IMG/VR virus record: IMGVR_UViG_3300047560_001295
Location: 1 to 57,999 of that record
Direction: 5' to 3' (one strand)
DNA: 57,999 nt
Source: a virus
Numbering within the stretch: position 1 is the first letter of the stretch; the number at the start of each line of letters is the position of its first letter. Positions 38,481 through 46,560 of this stretch are shown in pieces. Under the pieces are notes generated by a model. The model was not told the DNA's origin and made no database searches. It worked only from the letters and a program-made list of their open reading frames with translations. The position numbers and the translations under genes are program-made.

Positions 38481-40474
38481 GAATTGACAGCATCGGTTTC
38501 TTTTGGGAAGACCTTCAGTCTACTGGAAGAAACAAAACCGTTCGGGCAATGCCACCCATTCCGGAAACGGGATGGGTTAAACCCAGCTACCTCCCGGATT
38601 TATCCCAAGCCCCAGCAATCGCCATCGACTGTGAAACCTATGACCCAGAGCTGTTAGATAACGGCCCCGGCTGGGCTCGTGGCAAAGGCCATATCGTCGG
38701 CGTTTCTATAGGGGTCCCCGGTGGGCACCGTTGGTATTTCCCGCTTCGCCACGAAATCGAGAAAGAGGATAACTGGCCAGTCGAACCGGTAATGGCTTGG
38801 CTCTCCGCCATGCTGGGCAATCCTAAGCAACCGAAGATTGGTGCGAACCTAATCTATGACGTGGGCTGGCTTCGTCAAGAGGGTGTAATTGTTCGTGGTG
38901 AGCTTATGGATGTCCAGTTCGCTGAAGCCCTACTGGATGAGCGGTCAGAAGTGGCTTTGGAAATCTTGGCGCAGAAGTATCTTGGAGAGGGAAAGGAATC
39001 CTCATTGCTCTACCGCTGGAGCTCAGACTTCTACGGTGGACCGGTTACCGGGAAGCAAAGGGCGAACATCTATCGCTCACCACCAAGGCTTGTAGGTCCA
39101 TACGCCGAAAGCGATGCCGACTTACCGCTCCGCTTAATTGAAAAACTATACCCGCTCCTCATCAAGGAAAACCTGCTCAACCTTTTCCGGATGGAATGCG
39201 ACCTGATATATGTGCTCATTGAAATGCGCTTCGCCGGGGTTACCGTTGATATCCACAAGGCTGAGAAGCTCCGGGATGAATTGCAGGAGCGTGAGCGGAT
39301 AGAGCAATTGAAGCTTAATGACTTGGTGGGATTCCAAGTCGACATTAACGCCGCACAGTCACTTGCCCGGGCTTTCGACCATATTGGGCTCAAATACACC
39401 CGAACAGCAAAGGGCGCCCCAAGTTTTACTAAGCAATTCCTGACGGACTTAAAACATCCGCTTGCAGATCATATCCGGGAAATCCGTAAGTTAGCGAAAC
39501 TCCGTGGAACATTTGTTGAATCCTACATTTTGGATTCACATGTCAACGGAAAGGTCTATGGCCAATTCCATCCCATGCGCGGCGATTCCGGAGGGACGCG
39601 AAGTGGCCGGCTAAGTAGCTCTACTCCGAATCTTCAGAACCTGCCCAGTAGGGACGATGAGTTGGCCCCAATGGTTCGCGGCCTTTTTATTCCGGACGTA
39701 GGACATCAGTTCTGGCGCAAATACGATTACTCTCAGATTGAGTACCGTTTTCTTATCCATTACGCGGTAGGTCCCGGAAGCCACGAAGCTCGGCAGCAGT
39801 TCAATGACAATCCGGATATGGATTACCATGAATGGACACTTGACCTTGTGGCACCCGTCGCCGGCTGGGACATCAGCACCCCGGAGAAAAGGAAGCCGTT
39901 CCGTAAACCTACGAAGAACGTTAACTTCGGTATGATCTACGGGATGGGGGAAGCAACGCTAGCCGCCAATCTTGGTTTGTCCAAAAAAGAGGCGAAGGCC
40001 TTTTTTAAGGCTTACCGGGGTGGAGTACCTTTCGCAGCCCCAACAATGGAAGCCACTATGGCAGAAGCCGCGAATACCGGAGTCATTACGACAATCCTTG
40101 GACGCCGCTCACGCTTCGATTTGTGGGAACCGGAAGACTGGGGAGCCGAGACTATTGCCCTCCCGTACCATCAAGCAATTCTTAAATACGGCAAAATCCG
40201 GCGCGCGTATACCCACAAGGCTCTCAACCGAAGGCTTCAGGGATCTGCCGCGGATCTGATGAAGACGGCTATGTGGAAGTGCTGGAAAGACGGTGTCTTT
40301 GACGCCACGGGTATTCCCCGGCTCACGGTGCATGATGAATTGGACTTCAGTGATCCTGGAGGCCGAGATGAAGCTTTTAGAGAGATGCAGCACATAATGG
40401 AGACTGCTCTTCCTTTATCAATTCCGGTTCGCGCTGACGGCGATATAGGACCGGATTGGGGTCACGCCAAGTGA
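38477..40474 (+). CDS. Family A DNA polymerase with 3'-5' exonuclease
   Basis: The 665-aa protein has the exonuclease motifs IAIDCETYDPE (Exo I), GANLIYDVGWL (Exo II) and YAESDADLPLRL (Exo III), then the polymerase motifs A (YDYSQIEYRFL), B (RKPTKNVNFGMIYGMG) and C (LTVHDELDFS). The thumb region contains NAAQSLARAFDHIGL, and FHPMRGDSGGTRSGRLSSS is the conserved template-binding stretch. All catalytic residues seem present, so it is an active replicative enzyme. It is the last gene of the rightward unit, with a bidirectional terminator 120 bases on. Confidence 0.93.
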   Translation: MRIDSIGFFWEDLQSTGRNKTVRAMPPIPETGWVKPSYLPDLSQAPAIAIDCETYDPELLDNGPGWARGKGHIVGVSIGVPGGHRWYFPLRHEIEKEDNWPVEPVMAWLSAMLGNPKQPKIGANLIYDVGWLRQEGVIVRGELMDVQFAEALLDERSEVALEILAQKYLGEGKESSLLYRWSSDFYGGPVTGKQRANIYRSPPRLVGPYAESDADLPLRLIEKLYPLLIKENLLNLFRMECDLIYVLIEMRFAGVTVDIHKAEKLRDELQERERIEQLKLNDLVGFQVDINAAQSLARAFDHIGLKYTRTAKGAPSFTKQFLTDLKHPLADHIREIRKLAKLRGTFVESYILDSHVNGKVYGQFHPMRGDSGGTRSGRLSSSTPNLQNLPSRDDELAPMVRGLFIPDVGHQFWRKYDYSQIEYRFLIHYAVGPGSHEARQQFNDNPDMDYHEWTLDLVAPVAGWDISTPEKRKPFRKPTKNVNFGMIYGMGEATLAANLGLSKKEAKAFFKAYRGGVPFAAPTMEATMAEAANTGVITTILGRRSRFDLWEPEDWGAETIALPYHQAILKYGKIRRAYTHKALNRRLQGSAADLMKTAMWKCWKDGVFDATGIPRLTVHDELDFSDPGGRDEAFREMQHIMETALPLSIPVRADGDIGPDWGHAK

Positions 40475-40595
40475 TCCCCTCAAGGAAACCGTGGGTAACG
40501 GAACCATCCTAATCGGCGGGCTCAAGTACAGCTTCATTGTCTGTCCTCCGGAGAATCCTGATTAGGCGTTGCCGGATCGCAACCGGCGTAAACAA
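40475..40595 (+). other. Gap after polymerase: mini-ORF and long-range stem
   Basis: A GTG frame at 40491-40565 with AAGGA upstream would encode a 24-aa peptide (GNGTILIGGLKYSFIVC in its core). The same bases hold CCTAATC (40508-40514) complementary to GATTAGG (40560-40566), and a small GCCGG/CCGGC hairpin near 40570. A structured RNA or a peptide is possible; neither is proven. It is too short for a tRNA. Confidence 0.3.
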
Positions 40596-40619
40596 AAATG
40601 GCCCCTTTCGGGGCCATTT
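40596..40619. terminator. Bidirectional terminator at the convergence point
   Basis: AAATGGCCCC and GGGGCCATTT form a perfect 10-bp stem with a TTTC loop, flanked by A-rich sequence on the left and T-rich on the right. It lies between the rightward polymerase gene and the leftward tail fibre assembly gene, and would stop transcription in both directions. Confidence 0.88.
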
Positions 40620-40621
40620 CT

Positions 40622-41080
40622 CTATTTAGCTTCTGGTTTATTTGGTGGAACTGGCATCGTCTCGAAGAAAGAAGAAACATCGAAGTTGTCTACTACCTTT
40701 GCTAGTTCTGGATAAGCCCAGAGCCATACCGAATCCCGCCAAAGTGAAAGACTTTTAGCTTCACCGGAAAAGGTAGTGTTTTTACTCGAAATGTAAGAAA
40801 TCGCCGAAAGGATGTTGAAATAACCCCATTCCTTAGCCGTAGCGTCGATCCGGTTTTGAATCTCGCTGGTCAAGGCTAATACGATAGCTTCTGCCTTAGT
40901 AGACGGGATTTCACCCAGAGTTGGAAAACCATTTTCATCACTAAGCAGTGGCCGGCCTTCGGCCATTCCACGAACTAGGCTTTTCCAAATGTCGTTTGAA
41001 ATCTCGACTTTATCTTCTGGGATTAAAGTTGAAATTGAATCATCGAAAAAACTATTTGTCGTTTTTGAATAAAAAAGCAT
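40622..41080 (-). CDS. Tail fibre assembly chaperone
   Basis: The 152-aa protein starts at ATG 41080 with AAGGTG upstream (MLFYSKTTNSFFDDSIST). The pattern ENGFPTLGEIPSTKAEAIVL and a C-terminal domain with VWLWAYPELAKVVDN are typical of Tfa-like phage chaperones that fold and attach fibres. It follows the short tail fibre gene by 8 bases, the usual pairing. An open frame further upstream is in the neighbour and rejected. Confidence 0.8.
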   Translation of the reverse strand: MLFYSKTTNSFFDDSISTLIPEDKVEISNDIWKSLVRGMAEGRPLLSDENGFPTLGEIPSTKAEAIVLALTSEIQNRIDATAKEWGYFNILSAISYISSKNTTFSGEAKSLSLWRDSVWLWAYPELAKVVDNFDVSSFFETMPVPPNKPEAK

Positions 41081-41088
41081 GTTACACC

Positions 41089-41679
41089 TTAGCGTCCTAA
41101 CGCAATAAAAAATTGACCGTAGCTTCCAACAGCCCATCCAGATCCATTCCAGCCCAGAGCCCAAGCAGTGTAACCCGCTGTGTTTGGAGCGCCTGCCGCA
41201 TGAACCGTTGGATTGTAAGCTCCCCAAATTGGAGCATTACCGTCTTCTTCACAAACGAGAACACCAAAACAAGCGTTTGGGAAAGTTATTGGGAAAGTAA
41301 CCGGCTGACCCAATGTTCCTTGATAGACTGAAATTTTACCCCACTGTAAGATAAAACCGCCCGGAAGGCGCTGGTATCCAGCCGTACCGTAAACGGACCC
41401 GGGATTGATACCGCTAATAGTGGCTTCCAACTGTGCAATAAAGGTCGTAATGTTTCCATCATCATTGATAGCCTCACCTGTGATATTCGCCATCAATTGA
41501 GCAACAGCTGCGGCTACGAATGAACTTTGGCGCCAAACAGTATTCAATGTTTTTGATTCTGCAATACCTTCAACGAATCCCCCAGACAAGAGATCGGTCA
41601 TAGTTGCATATTCAGCCGGGGTGAGGGTATTTGCTCCAGCGCCGGCTGCGAAAGTTTTAAATTGTGATGATCCTGACAT
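41089..41679 (-). CDS. Short tail fibre protein
   Basis: The 196-aa protein has an N-terminal baseplate-attachment region (MSGSSQFKTFAAGAGANTLT, FVEGIAESKTLNTVWRQSSF), an Asn/Asp-rich connection (ANITGEAINDDGNITTFIAQ) and a C-terminal receptor-type domain (GTAGYQRLPGGFILQWG, SYGQFFIALGR), as in gp53-like prophage tail fibres. It is followed by its assembly chaperone. A host-recognition role is inferred. Confidence 0.8.
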   Translation of the reverse strand: MSGSSQFKTFAAGAGANTLTPAEYATMTDLLSGGFVEGIAESKTLNTVWRQSSFVAAAVAQLMANITGEAINDDGNITTFIAQLEATISGINPGSVYGTAGYQRLPGGFILQWGKISVYQGTLGQPVTFPITFPNACFGVLVCEEDGNAPIWGAYNPTVHAAGAPNTAGYTAWALGWNGSGWAVGSYGQFFIALGR

Positions 41680-41697
41680 AATAATTCCGTAACGTGT

Positions 41698-42426
41698 TTA
41701 GAAGGGAACACCAAATGAACCAGTATCAAAACCTGCTGCATACTGGGAATTTGAGTCAAAAGCGAAAAGCGGCGAACCACCTACTGACGCGATTTCGAAC
41801 GATTTAATTCCGACTCCCTCCGGTTTTAGTATTCTAACCATCAGTTTCATAATAGCAATGAGAATAGCGGTAAAGCCAACACCGACAACGTACACACTCA
41901 TGGTCATGTCTTGGTTATCCACAACCAGCATCGTTATTCCCGGACCGGGCTGATCTGTGCCTAGAATCCCCGGAGTTGTACTTATACCCAACACCAAACC
42001 GTTTATGTCCGGCATAATTGTGGACAAGATTTGATTCAATTGTTCCAGTGTGCCGTTCCAGACGTTTGCCATGATTTTTGTTTTTAGCAAAAGTCTATAG
42101 TAGTCATCGGTAAGCTCTATGATGCCCGCAGTTGGATCATACGGTCCTTTCCATGTTCCACGATCAAAACCAAGTGTTGCGTTATCAAACGAAAAATAAA
42201 CTTCGAGAGGTGTTGAAAGAAAGCGTGTGATACCGATCCATTGGCCAACCACGTCAAGTTGATTTCCGACAGCGGTATCAACATCGTAGGCCGAAGTTAC
42301 CCCAGAAAAAGTATCGGCCGTATCTGCGTATGGTTGGGCGGAATACCCCACCATCTCCATGTATTTTGGTTTGTCGGAGTGCTCCGAAGTAATTAAGTCT
42401 TGATACGGGGTAACTGAACCAGTCAT
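41698..42426 (-). CDS. DUF2612 baseplate protein
   Basis: The 242-aa protein is a DUF2612 family member: YSAQPYADTADTFSGVTSAY, LDVVGQWIGITRFL, DDYYRLLLKTKIMANVW and a C-terminal KPEGVGIKSFEIAS. DUF2612 proteins follow the gpJ-like gene in contractile-tail phages and occupy the place of gpI, linking baseplate and fibre (family knowledge). The start overlaps the gpJ-like stop by one base. Confidence 0.85.
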   Translation of the reverse strand: MTGSVTPYQDLITSEHSDKPKYMEMVGYSAQPYADTADTFSGVTSAYDVDTAVGNQLDVVGQWIGITRFLSTPLEVYFSFDNATLGFDRGTWKGPYDPTAGIIELTDDYYRLLLKTKIMANVWNGTLEQLNQILSTIMPDINGLVLGISTTPGILGTDQPGPGITMLVVDNQDMTMSVYVVGVGFTAILIAIMKLMVRILKPEGVGIKSFEIASVGGSPLFAFDSNSQYAAGFDTGSFGVPF

Positions 42427-43613
42427 TAGACCACCGTCAAAGTTATATCAGAAGTTGAACATTTCGCTATTCCATTGAAAGGAATCACAACGTCTGAAGT
42501 AGTTGGTGTATTTCCGACAATCGCCGCTAGCAAAGTTATTAATTCAAACGTCGTTGATGCTGAAATACTGTTCAGCTGGGCTGGGACGTATAGCTTCGTA
42601 ATGAGAACATCCTGTCCGATTAGTAGGGCGTTAATGTAGTCAGCGACAGCTGTCTTAATAGCTTCCCCGGTGGTTGACGAGTATCCGGCAAATGCACGCA
42701 AAGTAATTTCTACCGCGATATTTTCTTGCGATGGAACGAAAAATCTGATGTTATGGGTTAAACCAAGATTATCCGTTACGGGGACTACAGTGCTACCGTA
42801 GGTGTAAGCCCCCGGAGTCTTCTTGTTCATAATAGCCGTTGCGATAGCCGTTGCGTCACCACCTTCAACAACCATGGATATTGAGTGCGGAGGTAGCCCG
42901 TCTGAATCGGTGGTCCCGGTATCATTCTCGTAAGCTTTGACCTGTGTTACCCCGGTAATGTTGGCGATAGCTCCGGCAATCCCATCAAGAACTGTTAAGG
43001 AGCCAAGGGCTGTTGACTGTGTCTGGCGCAATCTTAGTTCAGCATCAGATTCAACCGGGGCACCAACACTAGCGTCTGTCGTGCTGTAAAATTCTTGCCA
43101 ACCAAGCTGGGGGTTGTAAATCTTGTTAATTGTCCCTGCCGATGCCCCAATGGCTCCGGGTTTCTGGGCAATGACAGTGACAAGAATCTGGCCGGCTGGT
43201 GGAATAGTGACGGAAGCCGGCAAATTCCAGAGATTGCCAACACTGTCTTGAACAACACCATTAGTGATAGTTCGACCCACTTCACCTACAACATAACCGT
43301 CAGCGGTAGAGTAACCTGATATATTTCTGGCTATACCATTGATTTTGACCACAGAGGATAACTGGTTACCTTGGGCGTAAGTCGGGGAGAAAGACATGAA
43401 GGTGCTTACGGCGGCTTGGTTGCTATCGTCGATAGCTTTTGCCAATACGGCAAGCCACTGCCCGTCCTGTGAATCAGCAGAGACGTAAATGTCAGAACCG
43501 TAAATTTGTTGGAATTTAGCTATGAGGCTCAAATAGACATCGGTGTAGCTTGGAATGCTAATTCCGGTAGCGGTAATAATCGGGCCAAGCGTTGGTAAGG
43601 GATAAGTGCTCAT
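42426..43613 (-). CDS. Baseplate J-like protein
   Basis: The 395-aa protein has the baseplate J signature: SYTDVYLSLIAKFQQIYGSD, DGQWLAVLAKAIDDSNQAA, VEGGDATAIATAIMNKKTPG, and ENIAVEITLRAFAGYSSTTG. It forms the wedge ring that contacts gpW/gp25. The stop shares a base with the DUF2612 gene and the start overlaps the gp25-like stop as ATGA. Length is normal for the family. Confidence 0.9.
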   Translation of the reverse strand: MSTYPLPTLGPIITATGISIPSYTDVYLSLIAKFQQIYGSDIYVSADSQDGQWLAVLAKAIDDSNQAAVSTFMSFSPTYAQGNQLSSVVKINGIARNISGYSTADGYVVGEVGRTITNGVVQDSVGNLWNLPASVTIPPAGQILVTVIAQKPGAIGASAGTINKIYNPQLGWQEFYSTTDASVGAPVESDAELRLRQTQSTALGSLTVLDGIAGAIANITGVTQVKAYENDTGTTDSDGLPPHSISMVVEGGDATAIATAIMNKKTPGAYTYGSTVVPVTDNLGLTHNIRFFVPSQENIAVEITLRAFAGYSSTTGEAIKTAVADYINALLIGQDVLITKLYVPAQLNSISASTTFELITLLAAIVGNTPTTSDVVIPFNGIAKCSTSDITLTVV

Positions 43614-43957
43614 AGAACCTGCTCAATGGTGGTCTGCCCGTAAATTGTATCAACAGTCGCCGTTATTGTAACATTGCGATTATCGATGTAGCTTGAGTAA
43701 TTGATAATACTCGAAACTCCCGGCGTATTTAGTATTGCATCCTTAATAGCGAAATCGTAATAGGGAATTGTCCCAAAACCAAGGACTTGCGTGTTGTATG
43801 GGACCCCGGCTTGGATGTCTAAAAACCATTCACCTTGGATCAATTTTAAGCGGGTAGAAATGGCTTGGGCTACAGCCGCTGGTGAATCGACTAAAAAGTT
43901 AGAAGCTCCGCGACCGAAAGTATAGTCACCGAAAGTGTCTAGTTTTCTATAAATCAT
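43610..43957 (-). CDS. gpW/gp25-like baseplate wedge protein
   Basis: The 115-aa protein contains SPAAVAQAISTRLKLIQGEW, FLDIQAGVPYNTQVLGFG and TPGVSSIINYSSYIDNRN, matching the gp25/DUF2634-like wedge proteins that start sheath assembly (family knowledge). It overlaps both neighbours by ATGA and lies between the spike and baseplate J genes, the usual position. Confidence 0.82.
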   Translation of the reverse strand: MIYRKLDTFGDYTFGRGASNFLVDSPAAVAQAISTRLKLIQGEWFLDIQAGVPYNTQVLGFGTIPYYDFAIKDAILNTPGVSSIINYSSYIDNRNVTITATVDTIYGQTTIEQVL

Positions 43958-44613
43958 ACCGGCGCTCCTGTATTTGAACCACCTGTGGACACCCCGGAAT
44001 GAACGTGGGTCTTTAAATGAACGTTGTCTGCGATGACGTCTTCCAACGATCTAATGGTTCCGGTAACGGTGAGATCACCAAGAACAGTTACACCATTGGG
44101 TGCTACAAGACGGACTTTCTTTGCAACCGGATCAAGCCCGACCAAAGTCTCCCCGTCAACGCTACGAAGAGTAGCTTCAGTATTGCTGATGAATTTTGGG
44201 ACATTCGGAACAGAGCTAATCCCCGGAATAACAAAACCATCCGAAAGCGAATGCATTCTAATTTCGGCTTGTTTCTGAATCCCACCAGACTGCCACCAAG
44301 CATCGATGCATCTGGATGAAAAAATGACGAGGCACTCATCTCCTTTAACCACAGGAAAAGTAAGGGTGCATCCGCCGCCGCTCGGGAATTGGATCGGGCA
44401 GTCAAGTAAAAGCGGAAGATTTACATCTGTGTAAGTCCCGTTCAGTTCGTCTTCAAGCTGGGCTTGGATAGCCGGCTGAACTGAGCAAATCTTTTCGTCA
44501 AGATTAACATCTTGAACGATGCCGGGCAAAGCGGTCCAGACATTGCTTTGGCTTCCCTGTATGGCGGCAAGCAAGGCTTCCTGCGGATGCTCAATACGTT
44601 CTAATCTATCCAT
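43954..44613 (-). CDS. Baseplate central spike, Gp138-like
   Basis: The 219-aa protein has an N-terminal OB-like Gp138 domain (WTALPGIVQDVNLDEKICSV, FPVVKGDECLVIFSSRCIDA, WWQSG) and a repeated beta-helix region (VRLVAPNGVTVLGDLTVTGT). The tip motif LKTHVHSGVSTGG carries the H-x-H pair that binds iron at spike tips in P2 and related phages. It would puncture the outer membrane. It is coupled to both neighbours. Confidence 0.85.
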   Translation of the reverse strand: MDRLERIEHPQEALLAAIQGSQSNVWTALPGIVQDVNLDEKICSVQPAIQAQLEDELNGTYTDVNLPLLLDCPIQFPSGGGCTLTFPVVKGDECLVIFSSRCIDAWWQSGGIQKQAEIRMHSLSDGFVIPGISSVPNVPKFISNTEATLRSVDGETLVGLDPVAKKVRLVAPNGVTVLGDLTVTGTIRSLEDVIADNVHLKTHVHSGVSTGGSNTGAPV

Positions 44614-45557
44614 TACTGAGCCAATGTCTCTTTTTTAGTTGCATCGAAGGCAAGGCACACTAAATTGGTATACCACGGAGTTCCTCTATTATCGCCCTCG
44701 TGTTCCGCTACCATCACTCGGTAGATACCATCATCTGATAGCGGAGCTAATGGCATCAACCCGGAGTAACGATCATAAGGAACAGCCGCTGTATTTGTGT
44801 TTTGGTAGACTGTTTTATTTACTGTCGAATTGTCTATTTGGATTAGACCACCTATGCGGATGCGACTATTGAGAAGGCATTTCATACGGATGCCTTCATC
44901 CGTTTGCTCCGGTATTCCAATTAAGCCGGTGTCTGAATTGAGGACAACAGTTTCTCCGTCGAGATAGCCTTTGTTATCTACGACTTGGACCACGCCGTTT
45001 TGAATCGACCAGTTTGCGTTCAATGTGGACGCGGCATTGCGCATGTATGCCCGGGCCATTCCGAACAATACTTTTCCTCTAATGCTGGGGACATACTGAA
45101 GCTCAGTTTTAAGTGAGCCGTAATCTATTGGAATCCCCATTGCTTGCGCGGCGGCTGTCATTGTCTCTTGGGGTGTTACCCCTTTTTTGAGCGATTCGTT
45201 GATATAGCCTTGATTGTAGGCAATGTCTCCGTCTGCCGCCAAAATATCTAAATAAGTAGTGGTTGCGCTTTCTTTCCCTACACGATACTGTTTTATTTGC
45301 CCTTGGAAGACTACTCCGTAATTTCCGTTCACATACCCCGCGTTGAGAGACACACTCTTGTATTCACTGTTTTGGGTAAGTTTCTTAACCGTGTTCTGGG
45401 CAAGATTGTAGATTCGAATTGTCGCGTTATTGGGAGATTCGACATCCGCGTTTGCAACATCAAATTTAACGTGAAAGTCGGACAGGTCTATAGTCTCTTT
45501 GTCAGAAAAGACAAAAAGTCCTAATTTTCTAATCCATTGGTCGCAAATAGTCGTCAT
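44613..45557 (-). CDS. Baseplate hub protein
   Basis: The 314-aa protein carries beta-strand patterns typical of gp27/gpD-like hubs: VKFDVANADVESPNNATIRI, YNLAQNTVKKLTQNSEYKSV, LNAGYVNGNYGVVFQGQIKQ, and KGVTPQETMTAAAQAMGIPI. It would form the ring that holds the spike. It lies between spike and plug genes and shares a base with the spike start. The family match is by pattern and position. Confidence 0.8.
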   Translation of the reverse strand: MTTICDQWIRKLGLFVFSDKETIDLSDFHVKFDVANADVESPNNATIRIYNLAQNTVKKLTQNSEYKSVSLNAGYVNGNYGVVFQGQIKQYRVGKESATTTYLDILAADGDIAYNQGYINESLKKGVTPQETMTAAAQAMGIPIDYGSLKTELQYVPSIRGKVLFGMARAYMRNAASTLNANWSIQNGVVQVVDNKGYLDGETVVLNSDTGLIGIPEQTDEGIRMKCLLNSRIRIGGLIQIDNSTVNKTVYQNTNTAAVPYDRYSGLMPLAPLSDDGIYRVMVAEHEGDNRGTPWYTNLVCLAFDATKKETLAQ

Positions 45558-45868
45558 GGGACTATGAAGTAAAGTTCCCCGGTGACACCAAGGTTCGAGT
45601 AAGTCGGCGGTACATTAAGGTCGTTTGTGGTTTGCGCGATTAGCTGTCCACCGAAATTCAAATATGAATACTGCTCGAGTAAGTCGGTCCCAGCGACAAC
45701 TAGCAAACTAGTCAGAATAGCGATCCCGGTTAAGCTGTCTGAGATATCAAGTTGCCAGACGTTTGCATAGCTATTCCAAATTAGCCGCATAGCATACGCT
45801 TTTCCATTCAACGAAATCGTGAACAGCTGAGCCTCTGGTGTTAACGGAATTCTGTAAGTAGTGCTCAT
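45554..45868 (-). CDS. Baseplate plug protein (Pam3 gp18-like)
   Basis: The 104-aa protein is one beta domain: YRIPLTPEAQLFTISLNGKA, YAMRLIWNSYANVWQLDISD, and YLNFGGQLIAQTTND. This matches the small plug proteins of simple contractile baseplates such as cyanophage Pam3 (by recall). It overlaps the hub gene by ATGA and its start shares a base with the upstream gene. Confidence 0.75.
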   Translation of the reverse strand: MSTTYRIPLTPEAQLFTISLNGKAYAMRLIWNSYANVWQLDISDSLTGIAILTSLLVVAGTDLLEQYSYLNFGGQLIAQTTNDLNVPPTYSNLGVTGELYFIVP

Positions 45869-46560
45869 TAGCCGGTAACTCCGGAAGAGACTGGGGATGG
45901 AGACTGTGTTCCTTTATTTACCGGAGAAGCTGTGGCACTGGGATTTGCCTGCTGGTTTGCTGGCAATGGGGCCGTCCGGGTATTCACCAATATAATTTCT
46001 TGACACTCCATTGTAATCGGTAGTGTGTGAGCGTTACGAAAGTCGCTTACGGTAGACAAGGAACGGCAGACCATGTTACGATAAACGCGTTTACCTGTAT
46101 AAAGTGTAAAAAGTGTTCGAAACTGCTGCATTTCAAGCAGTCTATCGTAAATGGCTCGTATACCCAAGACCCCCGAGCCAGTAATCAACGACTGTGTAGT
46201 CGGGCCGGGTCCACCGGCACTATCGACGAGAGCGCTTGGACCGTTGATGGCCACAGAATTAACGGTGGACCCGAGCATCCCGCTGGATAGGCTGAGGCTA
46301 TCAGACCATCCAAGCTGAAGGGAAACTCGCGCCGGGAGCTTATACATGTGGTCAGTAATGGCGGCGCCTTGCTCAACTGGATGCTCCGTGATTTCCATCT
46401 CGTCGAGATGTTTTTCTTCGATTGTTGCTTGGGCGGCAATGCTTGGGAGCAAAGAGCCATCCGGTAAAGTTAGGTTATAGAAACCTCTCTGCGGAGAAAC
46501 CAGAATAGCGGAGCTACCAAATTCGGCCGCGGCTGTAACGACTCCGGCTAAACCACTCAT
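45868..46560 (-). CDS. Dit-like tail protein
   Basis: The 230-aa protein follows the tape measure gene and has IAAQATIEEKHLDEMEITEH, PVEQGAAITDHMYKLPARVS and LFTLYTGKRVYRNMVCRSLS, which match the N-terminal domain of Dit-like or DUF6046 proteins of contractile baseplates. The final 35 residues are Pro/Ser/Thr-rich. It probably connects tube and hub. It overlaps the tape measure stop as ATGA. Confidence 0.75.
   Translation of the reverse strand: MSGLAGVVTAAAEFGSSAILVSPQRGFYNLTLPDGSLLPSIAAQATIEEKHLDEMEITEHPVEQGAAITDHMYKLPARVSLQLGWSDSLSLSSGMLGSTVNSVAINGPSALVDSAGGPGPTTQSLITGSGVLGIRAIYDRLLEMQQFRTLFTLYTGKRVYRNMVCRSLSTVSDFRNAHTLPITMECQEIILVNTRTAPLPANQQANPSATASPVNKGTQSPSPVSSGVTG

Noticed and set aside
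40508-40566. tRNA gene, from the 7-bp end stem
   Set aside because: The span is about 58 bases, lacks D- and T-arm patterns and has a competing small frame.
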